From Blautia sp. (GTDB lineage: Bacteria; Bacillota; Clostridia; Lachnospirales; Lachnospiraceae), in contig JALEJS010000031.1 of the NCBI GenBank assembly GCA_022769545.1, positions 1-64,000 on the forward strand: a DNA stretch of 64,000 nt, in the 5' to 3' direction. Shown here piece by piece: positions 56,294 through 64,000 of this stretch. A program made the position numbers and the translations under genes. Below the pieces are notes generated by a model. The model saw only the letters and a list, made by a program, of their open reading frames with translations. It had not been told where the DNA came from and searched no databases. Each line of letters starts with the position of its first letter. Position 1 is the first letter of the stretch.

Positions 56294-56599
56294 ATGATCA
56301 GAAAAATTCAGAATAACGATATGCAGGATGTTTTGAACAGTAAGACGGCAGTTATCGACTTTTCCGCACAGTGGTGCGGTCCCTGTAAAATGCTGGAGCC
56401 GGTACTCAGAGAGCTTTCCGGGGAAATGCCGGAGGTGGAATTTTTCAATGCGGATACCGATGCAAATATGGAACTGGCCATGAAGTACGGAATTCAGAGT
56501 ATTCCGGCACTGCTTCTTTTTAAAAACGGGAAGGAAGCAGGGCGTACGGTTGGCTTCCAGCCAAAGGAAAGTCTGCGCAGATTTATTGAAAATGCGTGA
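56294..56599 (+). CDS. trxA: Thioredoxin
   Basis: A 101-residue thioredoxin with the active site WCGPCK, an SIPALLLF cis-proline loop and GFQPKESL near the end. ATG 56294 has GGAGGAAATG at the right distance; nearer upstream ATGs (56279, 56288) are too close to it or lack a site. It is presumably reduced by the flavoprotein encoded just before it. Confidence 0.93.
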   Translation: MIRKIQNNDMQDVLNSKTAVIDFSAQWCGPCKMLEPVLRELSGEMPEVEFFNADTDANMELAMKYGIQSIPALLLFKNGKEAGRTVGFQPKESLRRFIENA

Positions 56600-56607
56600 C
56601 AAAAGCT

Positions 56608-56635
56608 TTGCAATTCTGTGTTTTTATGGTATGCT
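56608..56635 (+). promoter_or_regulatory. Promoter of the PurF-like gene
   Basis: TTGCAA (56608-56613) and TATGCT (56630-56635) with 16-bp spacing, starting just after trxA. In the leader, TTCCGGGAAA (56647-56656) pairs with TTTTCCGGAA (56664-56673), without a T-tract, so it is not a plain terminator. Confidence 0.55.
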
Positions 56636-56708
56636 AACAGCGTTCCTTCCGGGAAACTGAGGATTTTCCGGAAAAATCAGACATTGTAGAGATGAGGAGA
56701 AAATTGTT

Positions 56709-58115
56709 ATGGGTGGCTTTTTTGGAGTTGCTTCACATGAAGATTGTGTGTTTGATCTGTTCTTCGGCACAGATTATCATTCACATCTTGGAACCCGAAG
56801 AGGTGGAATGGCAGTTTACGGAGAGAAAGGCTTTGATCGTTCCATTCACAATATCGAGAATTCACCTTTCCGTACAAAATTTGAAAAAGATGTACATGAG
56901 ATGAGCGGATATTATGGGATCGGCTGCATTTCCGATTATGAGCCGCAGCCGCTGATCATCCGTTCCCATCATGGAACCTATGCTATTACGACGGTGGGAA
57001 AGATCAACAATGCGAAGGAAATCTGTGACCAGCTGTTTGCGAACGGCAATACGCACTTTCTGGAAATGAGCGGTGGAGATATCAATCCTACTGAGCTGGT
57101 TGCCGCGATCATCAATCAGAAGGAACATCTGGTGGAAGGGATTCAGTATGCACAGGAACTGATCGACGGTTCCATGACGCTGCTGCTCATGACACCGAAA
57201 GGAATTTACGCTGCAAGAGATAAAATGGGCCGTACGCCGGTGGCGATCGGAAAGAAGGACGGTGCATACTGCGCCTGCTTTGAGAGCTTTGCGTATCTGA
57301 ATCTGGGCTATACCGAGTGCCGTGAGCTGGGTCCGGGAGAAATTGTTGTGTTTGATGCGGATCACCTGCAGACACTGGTACAGCCGGGAAAAGAGATGAA
57401 GATCTGTACGTTCCTCTGGGTATATTACGGTTATCCGTCTTCTTCCTACGAGGGAATCAGCGTGGAGCGGATGCGCTATAACTGCGGCGCCGAGCTGGCG
57501 AAAAGAGATAATGTACACCCGGATATCGTGGCAGGAGTTCCGGATTCCGGTACCGCGCATGCAGTGGGATATGCGAATCAGTCCAGGATTCCGTTCTCCA
57601 GACCCTTTATCAAATATACACCAACCTGGCCGCGCTCGTTTATGCCGACGATACAGACGAAGCGAAATCTGATCGCGAAGATGAAACTGATTCCGGTGCA
57701 TGACCTGATCAAGGGTCAGAGTCTTCTTCTGATCGACGATTCCATTGTACGTGGTACGCAGCTGCGCGAGACCACAGAATTTCTGTACCAGAGCGGGGCT
57801 CGGGAGGTACATATCCGACCGGCATGTCCGCCGCTGGTATATGGCTGCAAATATCTGAACTTCTCCAGATCCGCTTCCGATATGGATCTGATCACCAGAC
57901 GGGTGATCGAAAAGCTGGAAGGCGGAGAGGTATCTGAGGAAACACTGAAAAAATATGTGGATCCGGATACGGAAGAATACGCAAACATGGTGGAGGAAAT
58001 CCGTAAGGAACTGAATTTTACCACACTGCGGTATCACAGACTGGATGACATGATTAAGTCGGTGGGAATTGAGCCGTGTAAGCTCTGTACCTACTGCTGG
58101 AACGGAGAGGAATAA
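56709..58115 (+). CDS. PurF paralogue lacking the catalytic cysteine
   Basis: A 468-residue protein with the glutaminase and phosphoribosyltransferase domains of amidophosphoribosyltransferase. The N-terminal nucleophile of PurF (Cys in CGxFG) is replaced by Gly: the protein begins MGGFFG. The PRPP site LLLIDDSIVRGTQLRE is intact, as is the RRGGMAVY region, and CxxCxWNG near the end could bind an iron-sulphur cluster. Glutamine hydrolysis should fail, so it may use free ammonia, another nitrogen donor, or serve in regulation. It is transcribed from its own promoter and is not in a purine operon. A true PurF may exist elsewhere. Confidence 0.85.
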   Translation: MGGFFGVASHEDCVFDLFFGTDYHSHLGTRRGGMAVYGEKGFDRSIHNIENSPFRTKFEKDVHEMSGYYGIGCISDYEPQPLIIRSHHGTYAITTVGKINNAKEICDQLFANGNTHFLEMSGGDINPTELVAAIINQKEHLVEGIQYAQELIDGSMTLLLMTPKGIYAARDKMGRTPVAIGKKDGAYCACFESFAYLNLGYTECRELGPGEIVVFDADHLQTLVQPGKEMKICTFLWVYYGYPSSSYEGISVERMRYNCGAELAKRDNVHPDIVAGVPDSGTAHAVGYANQSRIPFSRPFIKYTPTWPRSFMPTIQTKRNLIAKMKLIPVHDLIKGQSLLLIDDSIVRGTQLRETTEFLYQSGAREVHIRPACPPLVYGCKYLNFSRSASDMDLITRRVIEKLEGGEVSEETLKKYVDPDTEEYANMVEEIRKELNFTTLRYHRLDDMIKSVGIEPCKLCTYCWNGEE

Positions 58116-58121
58116 AAAAAC

Positions 58122-58179
58122 GCCCGCCCGCAGACTGCATATGGGTAAGCAGACTGCGGTGCGGGCACCTGTCTTTTTT
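58122..58179. terminator. Bidirectional terminator
   Basis: GCCCGC (58122-58127) with CCGCAG (58128-58133) pairs with CTGCGG (58154-58159) and GCGGGC (58161-58166), with one bulge. A A-run precedes and T-run (about 58173-58179) follows, serving the PurF-like gene and the convergent EamA gene. Confidence 0.88.
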
Positions 58180-58190
58180 GGAACTGTTTT

Positions 58191-59072
58191 TTATGAGGCT
58201 TCCTGGATGCGATCCTGACGGCGGTTATAGAGAAACATCAGGAAGGATGCAAAAATAATCAGACCGTAACCGAGGAAACTGTATTGATCCGGGATTTCTC
58301 CGAAAAGCAAAAAGCCCAGGATGGTCGAGAAAATGATCTGGGAATAGTCGTAAATGGAAATCTTCCGGGCCGGAGCATAGGTGTACGCTGCGGTGACGGA
58401 AAACTGTCCCCCGGCTGCAAATAATCCTGCCATCAGTAATATAACCGTCTGTTTCAGCGTCATGGGCGAAAAGCGGAACAGAATCCACGGAGCAACAAAC
58501 AGGCAGGAAAAAAAGGAGAAGTAAAATACGATTACCGGTCCTTTCATTCCGAGAGAACCTAATTTACGCACCATAGTATAGGCGATGCCGGCCCCCAGGC
58601 CTCCGCAGACGCCGATCAGTGCAGGCACAAGATTCGCGTTTGCCAGCCCCGGCTTTACGATGAACAGACAGCCGATAAAGGCGAGAGACACAAAGCCGCC
58701 CTGCCAGATGGTCAGCTTTTCCTTCAGCAAAAGGAAGGAAAAAAGAATCGCGAAAAAGGGCGAAAGCTTATTCAGGATGGAAGCATCTGCCACCAGCAGA
58801 TGATCAACTGCATAAAAGTTACAGAGAATGCCAAGTGTTCCGAAGGCACAGCGTGCCAGAAGCGGGATGCGGCATTCTTTTTTTATGGTCAGCGGAATAT
58901 GTTTTTTAAAAAGGATGGAGGCTGCAAAAGCTGCAGCCACCAGATTTCTGAAAAAACTTTTTTGGATGGAGGGAATATCACCGGCCAGCCGCACACAGAC
59001 GCCCATGCAGGCAAAGAAGAATGCGGACAGGATGATCATGATCATTCCCCGGAAATAATTTTCTGTTTTCAT
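58191..59072 (-). CDS. EamA/DMT-family transporter
   Basis: A 293-residue ten-helix drug/metabolite exporter with two EamA repeats. Repeat one contains NFYAVDHLLVADASILNKLSPFFAILFSFLLLKEKLTIWQ. The second carries SVTAAYTYAPARKISIYDYSQIIFSTILGFLLFGEIPD, typical of the superfamily. The substrate is unknown. It overlaps the carbamate kinase gene by 4 bases and shares its transcript. Confidence 0.9.
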   Translation of the reverse strand: MKTENYFRGMIMIILSAFFFACMGVCVRLAGDIPSIQKSFFRNLVAAAFAASILFKKHIPLTIKKECRIPLLARCAFGTLGILCNFYAVDHLLVADASILNKLSPFFAILFSFLLLKEKLTIWQGGFVSLAFIGCLFIVKPGLANANLVPALIGVCGGLGAGIAYTMVRKLGSLGMKGPVIVFYFSFFSCLFVAPWILFRFSPMTLKQTVILLMAGLFAAGGQFSVTAAYTYAPARKISIYDYSQIIFSTILGFLLFGEIPDQYSFLGYGLIIFASFLMFLYNRRQDRIQEAS

Positions 59073-60004
59073 AACTTTATGATGGTACCGGTCTTTTCGC
59101 GGAATCCGTCTTTGGCATGGGGGATATCCGTGATGATGGCACGGCGTCCTTCTCCTTTTTCAATAAAAGATACACCGGCTTCGATCTTGGGGAGCATGGA
59201 TCCGCGGGAGAACTGTCCGGCAGCCATATATTCTCTGGCCTGTGCCGCATTGATGGTATCCAGCTGCACCTCGTCCTCTTTTCCGAGATTCAGGCTGACC
59301 TTTTCCACGGTGGTGAGAATCAGAAGGGTATCTGCGTTCAGCTCTTCCGCCAGAAGACCGCTGGCCAGATCCTTTTCGATGATCGCGCTGGCACCGTGCA
59401 GATCAATGCCCTGCTCCATGACCGGGATTCCGCCGCCGCCGGCAGCGATGACGATCTGATCTGCCTCCACAAGGGTACGGATGGTCTCCAGCTCCACGAT
59501 TTTCTGCGGTTTCGGGGAGGCCAGAATTCTGCGGTATTGTCCTTCCCCCACCTGAGTGACGTAATTTCCCTTGTTTTCTTCAGTTTCGGCCTCTTCCTGA
59601 TTCAATACACGGCCGATGATTTTTTCCGGTTCTCCGAATGCGTCATCATAGGGATCGATGACAACCTGGGTGAGGATGGTGCTTACCGGTTTATAGATTC
59701 CACGGGAAATCAGCTCTGTGCGGATTGCATTCTGCAGATCATATCCGATATAGCCCTGGCTCATGGCAGAACATACAGACATGGGGGCAAAGGTGTAATC
59801 CGGGTGTGCCTTTCCGAATTCATTCATGGCGGTATGGATCATTCCAACCTGCGGTCCGTTGCTGTGAGAGATCACAACCCGGCAGCCGTTTTCAATCAGG
59901 TCGGCAATGGCAGCAGCGGCGTGTTTTGTGGCAACCTTCTGCTCCGGAAGGGTGGTTCCGAGGGCTCTGTGGCCCAGTGCGACAACTACGGTTTTTTCAC
60001 TCAT
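59069..60004 (-). CDS. Carbamate kinase-like protein
   Basis: A 311-residue member of the amino acid kinase fold, close to carbamate kinase (ATP formation from carbamoyl phosphate and ADP). SHSNGPQVG, AAGGGGIPV and the C-terminal PKIEAGVSFIEKGEGRRAIIT are family motifs. The first motif, normally GGNAL, reads GHRAL. Whether this alters activity is unknown. There is no arginine deiminase or ornithine carbamoyltransferase neighbour. It is the first gene of a two-gene minus-strand operon with an EamA transporter. Confidence 0.85.
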   Translation of the reverse strand: MSEKTVVVALGHRALGTTLPEQKVATKHAAAAIADLIENGCRVVISHSNGPQVGMIHTAMNEFGKAHPDYTFAPMSVCSAMSQGYIGYDLQNAIRTELISRGIYKPVSTILTQVVIDPYDDAFGEPEKIIGRVLNQEEAETEENKGNYVTQVGEGQYRRILASPKPQKIVELETIRTLVEADQIVIAAGGGGIPVMEQGIDLHGASAIIEKDLASGLLAEELNADTLLILTTVEKVSLNLGKEDEVQLDTINAAQAREYMAAGQFSRGSMLPKIEAGVSFIEKGEGRRAIITDIPHAKDGFREKTGTIIKL

Positions 60005-60052
60005 TGGAAATACCTCGATTCATAATGATTAATAAAAAGTACGATACTCCCT

Positions 60053-60081
60053 ATTATAAGAGAAGGAAAAAAGAAATGCAA
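60053..60081 (-). promoter_or_regulatory. Promoter of the carbamate kinase operon
   Basis: On the minus strand TTGCAT (60081-60076) and TATAAT (60058-60053) are separated by 17 bp. Confidence 0.8.
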
Positions 60082-60105
60082 TAGAAAACAGGAGGGGAAA
60101 TAACA

Positions 60106-60136
60106 AACAGCCTTCGCGGAAACGAAGACTGCTGTT
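60106..60136. other. Intergenic hairpin in a 400-base gap
   Basis: Bases 60005-60412 contain no gene. AACAGC (60106-60111) pairs with GCTGTT (60131-60136) and CTTCG (60112-60116) with CGAAG (60123-60127), with an ACT bulge. No T-tract follows on the plus strand. The rest is AT-rich with promoters at both ends. I saw no other feature. Confidence 0.4.
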
Positions 60137-60309
60137 GTTTGAGGGGGAGATAGAGAGTGGTTTTTCATCTATCCGAAAATCATTATAAGATTTATTTGTG
60201 TTCAAAATATGTCATAACTATAAAAGAAACAGAAAAATTCTAAATCATTTATGAACTGTTCCGGGATGAGACCCGGGCGGACCCGGGAGGAATCACGGAA
60301 AAGGAAACA

Positions 60310-60338
60310 TTGAAAACAGCCGGGAGGTATGCTATTCT
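60310..60338 (+). promoter_or_regulatory. murE promoter
   Basis: TTGAAA (60310-60315) and TATTCT (60333-60338) are separated by 17 bp, about 75 bases before the murE start. Confidence 0.65.
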
Positions 60339-60412
60339 ATTAAAGAATATCATTAATGTTTAATATGCCTCCCGTCTGCTATGCAGCAGGAGATGCATTG
60401 GAGGTAAAATAC

Positions 60413-61870
60413 ATGAAATTATCATCTTTACTGGAACGGATTCAATATGTACTCCTTCAGGGAAATATCGACCAGGAGATTTCCACGGTGGTATATGATT
60501 CCCGGAAGGCGGAACAGAACTCTCTGTTTATCTGTATTCGCGGAGCAGTGGCGGACGGACATAAATATGTGCCGGATGTAATCGCAAAAGGAGCCCGCGC
60601 ACTGATTGTGGAGGAAGCGGTGGAGGCGCCGGAGGATGTCACGGTGATTCAGGTGGAAGACAGCCGGTATGCGATGGCCTTTATCTCGGCCGCCTATTTC
60701 GGGTACCCGGCAGAGAAACTGAAAACCATCGGCATCACGGGAACAAAGGGAAAAACCACTACCACCTATATGGTAAAATCCATTCTGGAAAATGCCGGTC
60801 ACAAAGTGGGTCTGATCGGCACCATCGAGGCAATCATAGGAGAAAAAACCATCCCGGCTGCAAATACAACGCCGGAATCTTATGTGATTCAGGAATATTT
60901 CCGCCAGATGGTGGATGCGGGATGTGACAGCGTGGTTATGGAGGTTTCCTCTCAGGGACTGATGCTGCACCGGACCCAGGGCTTCGTTTTTGATTATGGA
61001 ATTTTTACCAATATTGAGCCGGATCATATCGGACCAAACGAACATCGTGATTTCGAGCATTACCTTTCCTGTAAGGCCATGCTTCTGAAGCAGTGCAGAG
61101 TGGGCATTGTGAACCGGGACGATGAGCATTTTGACAGCATTGTCGAGGGACATACCTGTGAGCTGGAGACCTATGGATTTTCAGCGGAAGCAGATCTGCG
61201 GGCAGAGGATGCCCGCCTGGTGAGCGGCAAGGGATATCTGGGAATTGCCTATCATGTAAGGGGGCTGATGGATTTTCCGGTGGAAATCGATATCCCGGGG
61301 AAATTCAGTATCTACAATTCCCTTACGGCCATTGCCATCTGCCGTCATTTCGGCGTGACAGAAGATAATATCGTCAGGGCACTGAAGGTGGCAAAGGTAA
61401 AAGGGCGCATTGAGATGATAAAGGTTTCCGACGACTTTACACTGATGATCGACTATGCGCATAACGCAATGGCACTGGAGAGCCTTCTGACCACACTGCG
61501 GGAATATCATCCGCACAGACTGGTATGTCTGTTTGGATGCGGAGGAAACCGTTCCCGGCTGCGCAGATATGAGATGGGTGAGGTTTCCGGAAAGCTGGCA
61601 GATCTCACTATCATCACCTCGGATAATCCGAGAAACGAGGAACCGCAGGCAATTATTGACGACATTAAGACCGGCATGGCAAAAACCGACGGAAAATATG
61701 TGGAGATTATCGACCGCAAGGAAGCGATTGCCTATGCCATTCACCATGGTGAGCCGGGAGACATTATTGTTCTGGCCGGGAAAGGCCATGAGGATTATCA
61801 GGAAATCAAGGGCAAAAAATACCCCATGGATGAGCGTGTTCTGATCGCAGATATCCTTGCGGGAAAATAG
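60413..61870 (+). CDS. murE: UDP-MurNAc-tripeptide synthetase MurE
   Basis: Adds the third amino acid to the peptidoglycan precursor. The 485 residues show the P-loop GTKGKTTT, the substrate region NTTPESYVIQ, and DNPRNEEP, the DNPR motif that marks enzymes using meso-diaminopimelate. This agrees with dapF in the window. The start at 60413 follows GGAGG; the frame from 60356 is not conserved. priA follows 11 bases later, so the two may be co-transcribed. Confidence 0.94.
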   Translation: MKLSSLLERIQYVLLQGNIDQEISTVVYDSRKAEQNSLFICIRGAVADGHKYVPDVIAKGARALIVEEAVEAPEDVTVIQVEDSRYAMAFISAAYFGYPAEKLKTIGITGTKGKTTTTYMVKSILENAGHKVGLIGTIEAIIGEKTIPAANTTPESYVIQEYFRQMVDAGCDSVVMEVSSQGLMLHRTQGFVFDYGIFTNIEPDHIGPNEHRDFEHYLSCKAMLLKQCRVGIVNRDDEHFDSIVEGHTCELETYGFSAEADLRAEDARLVSGKGYLGIAYHVRGLMDFPVEIDIPGKFSIYNSLTAIAICRHFGVTEDNIVRALKVAKVKGRIEMIKVSDDFTLMIDYAHNAMALESLLTTLREYHPHRLVCLFGCGGNRSRLRRYEMGEVSGKLADLTIITSDNPRNEEPQAIIDDIKTGMAKTDGKYVEIIDRKEAIAYAIHHGEPGDIIVLAGKGHEDYQEIKGKKYPMDERVLIADILAGK

Positions 61871-61881
61871 AAAGTGAAAAG

Positions 61882-64000
61882 ATGGTCTGTGCAGATATTA
61901 TAATTGACATTTCTCACGGAAATCTGGACAAAAGCTTTCAGTACCTGGTGCCGGAATGGATGCAGGAGCAGATCCGGCCGGGTATGGTGGTGACAGTTCC
62001 TTTTGGAAAAGGAAACTGTCTGCGCAAAGGCTATGTGATCGGCCTCGGAACGCAGACGGATTACGATCCGCATAAGCTGAAGGAAATACAGGGGCTGGCC
62101 AGCGGGGAGGAGACGACAGAATCCCGCCTGATCGAGCTGGCAGCCTGGATGCGGGAGCGATATGGATCCACCATGATACAGGCACTGAAAACCGTGCTGC
62201 CGATCCGGGAAAAAGTAAAATCAAAAGAGAAAAGATATATTTGTCTGAATACGGACAGGACGGCGGCGGAGGCGCTGCTTCAGAAGCTGCGCGGCGGCAG
62301 GGCGAAGGCAAGAGCCCGGTTTCTGGAAGCACTGCTGGAAAAGGGCACCATGGAATATTCGGAAGCGGCAGAATACGGGGCCGGAAAAGCGGTCCTGGAT
62401 TTTTTTGAAAAGGAAGAAATCATCCGCATCCGTTACGAAGAGATTACCCGCACAGCAGTGACACAGGCACTTACGGCTCCCGGGGACAGATGTGCTCTTA
62501 CCGATGAGCAGAGACAGGCTGCAGATGCCGCGGCGCGGGAGTGGAAGAAGGAAAAGCCCCGTCCGGTACTGCTGTATGGAGTGACCGGAAGCGGAAAGAC
62601 GCAGGTCTATATGGAACTGATCGATCAGGTGCTGCAGGAGGGGAAACAGGCAATTGTTCTGATTCCGGAAATAGCACTGACGTATCAGACGGTGAGACGT
62701 TTTTACGGACGCTTCGGTGATCGGGTCTCCATTCTGAATTCCCGCATGTCCCAGGGGGAGCGATACGATCAGTTCAAGATGGCGAAAAAGGGCGCTGTTC
62801 AGGTGATGGTGGGCCCCAGATCTGCGCTGTTTACACCGTTTCCCAGACTGGGTCTGATCATTGTGGATGAGGAACATGAGCCAACCTATAAAAGTGAAAA
62901 CAGTCCGCGGTTTCATGCGGTGGAGACGGCAGTCCGCCGGGCTGAGATGGAAGGCGCAGGTGTGCTTCTGGGCTCTGCGACACCTTCTGTGGAAACCTTT
63001 TTCAAGGTGCGCTCCGGGGAGTATGCGATGGTGCGCCTCACGGGAAGATACGGAGAAAGCCGGCTGCCGGAGGTGTCCGTTGTGGATCTTCGGGAGGAAC
63101 TGAAGGCGGGAAACCGTTCGGTCCTTAGCCGGGAACTGAAACGGGATATGGAGAGCCGTCTGCAGAAAAAAGAACAGGTAATGCTTTTTCTGAACCGCAG
63201 AGGCTATGCGGGATTTGTGTCCTGTCGTTCCTGCGGAGAGGTGATCAAGTGTCCGCACTGTGATGTGTCACTGTCCGAGCATAACAACGGAAAGCTGATC
63301 TGCCATTACTGCGGATATGAGGTAAGAAAACCGGAGGTGTGCCCGGTGTGCGGTTCACCGTACATCGGAGGCTTTAAAGCCGGCACACAGCAGGTGGAAC
63401 AGGTGATCCGGAAAAATTTCCCCGGCGTCAGAGTACTCCGTATGGACTATGACACCACGCGGAAAAAGGGCAGCTATGAAAAGATTCTGTCTGCGTTTGC
63501 CAGACAGGAAGCAGACATTCTCGTGGGCACACAGATGATCGTAAAAGGACATGATTTTCCCATGGTCACACTGGTGGGAGTTCTTGCGGCAGATCTGTCT
63601 CTGAATGCGGGTGATTATCACAGTGCAGAACGCACATTCCAGCTTCTGACGCAGGCTGTGGGAAGAGCCGGGCGTGGAGTGCGCGAGGGAAAGGCGGTTA
63701 TTCAGACATACCATCCGGAGCATTACAGCATTCAGACTGCGGCATGTCAGGATTATGAAGCTTTTTATGAAGAGGAGATGGCATACCGGGAAATGATGGA
63801 TTATCCTCCGTCATCCCATATGCTGGCTGTGCTTGGAGCATGTACAGAGGAATCACTCCTGAAAGAAGCCATGGAATATGTGGAACGTTTTGTCCGCAGA
63901 ATATATCCGGGAGAGGATCTGCATGTGATCGGGCCGGCACCGGCATCCATCGGAAAAATGAAAGATGTATACAAAAGAGTACTGTATTTGAAACATAGAG
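61882..64000 (+). CDS. priA: Primosomal helicase PriA, truncated at window end
   Basis: Replication-restart helicase that reloads the replisome at stalled forks. The 706 residues seen begin MVCADIIIDISHGNLDKSF and include an N-terminal DNA-binding domain, Walker A GVTGSGKTQVYM, the DEEH box, a zinc-binding insertion of four CxxC pairs (CRSC, CPHC, CHYC, CPVC), and the C-terminal helicase motifs GTQMIVKGHDFP and QAVGRAGRG. The reading frame is still open at 64000, so only the last residues are missing. The ribosome site at ATG 61882 is weak, which suggests coupling to murE. Confidence 0.94.
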   Translation, partial: MVCADIIIDISHGNLDKSFQYLVPEWMQEQIRPGMVVTVPFGKGNCLRKGYVIGLGTQTDYDPHKLKEIQGLASGEETTESRLIELAAWMRERYGSTMIQALKTVLPIREKVKSKEKRYICLNTDRTAAEALLQKLRGGRAKARARFLEALLEKGTMEYSEAAEYGAGKAVLDFFEKEEIIRIRYEEITRTAVTQALTAPGDRCALTDEQRQAADAAAREWKKEKPRPVLLYGVTGSGKTQVYMELIDQVLQEGKQAIVLIPEIALTYQTVRRFYGRFGDRVSILNSRMSQGERYDQFKMAKKGAVQVMVGPRSALFTPFPRLGLIIVDEEHEPTYKSENSPRFHAVETAVRRAEMEGAGVLLGSATPSVETFFKVRSGEYAMVRLTGRYGESRLPEVSVVDLREELKAGNRSVLSRELKRDMESRLQKKEQVMLFLNRRGYAGFVSCRSCGEVIKCPHCDVSLSEHNNGKLICHYCGYEVRKPEVCPVCGSPYIGGFKAGTQQVEQVIRKNFPGVRVLRMDYDTTRKKGSYEKILSAFARQEADILVGTQMIVKGHDFPMVTLVGVLAADLSLNAGDYHSAERTFQLLTQAVGRAGRGVREGKAVIQTYHPEHYSIQTAACQDYEAFYEEEMAYREMMDYPPSSHMLAVLGACTEESLLKEAMEYVERFVRRIYPGEDLHVIGPAPASIGKMKDVYKRVLYLKHR

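Noticed and set aside
56692-56904. 70-residue plus-strand ORF starting before the PurF-like gene
   Set aside because: Out of frame with the conserved gene and without any similarity to known domains; the start is in the ribosome-site region.
60106-60136. Hairpin as a plus-strand terminator
   Set aside because: No T-tract follows and there is no upstream plus-strand gene to terminate.

Overview
The window looks like a chromosomal segment of an anaerobic Gram-positive Clostridium-class bacterium, most likely a Lachnospiraceae member with acetogen-type metabolism. The evidence is a MetF/MetV/RnfC-type methylenetetrahydrofolate reductase cluster, the [FeFe]-hydrogenase maturase HydF, an oxygen-sensitive glycyl-radical NrdD, a rubrerythrin fusion, a membrane pyrophosphatase, the rho-rpmE-yqhQ-prmC-prfA block, DAP-type wall genes (dapF, murE), strong AGGAGG ribosome sites and Gram-positive promoter and LexA-box consensus. 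No rRNA, tRNA, transposase or prophage gene was seen. The species cannot be named from this alone.

Layout. 1-1458 is the trailer-side end of a CRISPR array (22 repeats seen, type I-C-like) whose leader and cas genes would lie to the left. 1648-4445 holds polyphosphate kinase and an HD phosphohydrolase. 4701-8206 is the MTHFR operon: a MetV-RnfC fusion, a second MetV and MetF. 8461-18129 is a signalling operon: a 1633-residue REC-GGDEF-EAL-PAS-kinase-REC protein, a membrane hybrid kinase and an orphan solute-binding lipoprotein. 18270-23282 holds membrane pyrophosphatase, moaA, moaB and a phosphoesterase-rubrerythrin-rubredoxin fusion. 23314-27556 carries a TetR-type regulator, degV, larE, hisC and a small export protein. 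27653-28957 is a class I c-di-GMP riboswitch, a terminator and a secreted zinc metalloprotease.

29206-40333 is mostly housekeeping: rho, rpmE, yqhQ, prmC, prfA, glmM, a TPR lipoprotein, a YerC-type regulator, a C39-like exported protein, hflX, an ACT protein and azlCD. 40545-47200 holds an HPr-like protein, dapF and hydF (minus), a polar amino-acid ABC transporter, a CBS protein and asnA (minus). 47424-51657 has a zinc ribbon, nrdD, an N-terminally truncated ATP-grasp gene and a YetF-type DUF421 gene behind an unusual structured leader. 51913-58115 has a MATE exporter, a LexA-boxed Y-family polymerase with a YolD-like partner, a thioredoxin reductase-like flavoprotein with thioredoxin, and a PurF paralogue lacking its catalytic cysteine. 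58191-64000 holds an EamA transporter and a variant carbamate kinase (minus), then murE and the start of priA.

How they fit. MTHFR, HydF and membrane PPase fit a hydrogen- and ferredoxin-based energy economy. Cyclic di-GMP appears twice: as the substrate of an apparently intact EAL domain (with a broken GGDEF) and as the ligand of the riboswitch in front of the protease. The most unusual points are the leader RNA at 50852-50938 with a possible pseudoknot and two competing in-frame starts, the 13-bp stem that buries the start codon at 8461, the phosphoesterase-rubrerythrin fusion, the cysteine-less PurF paralogue and the truncated ATP-grasp gene.
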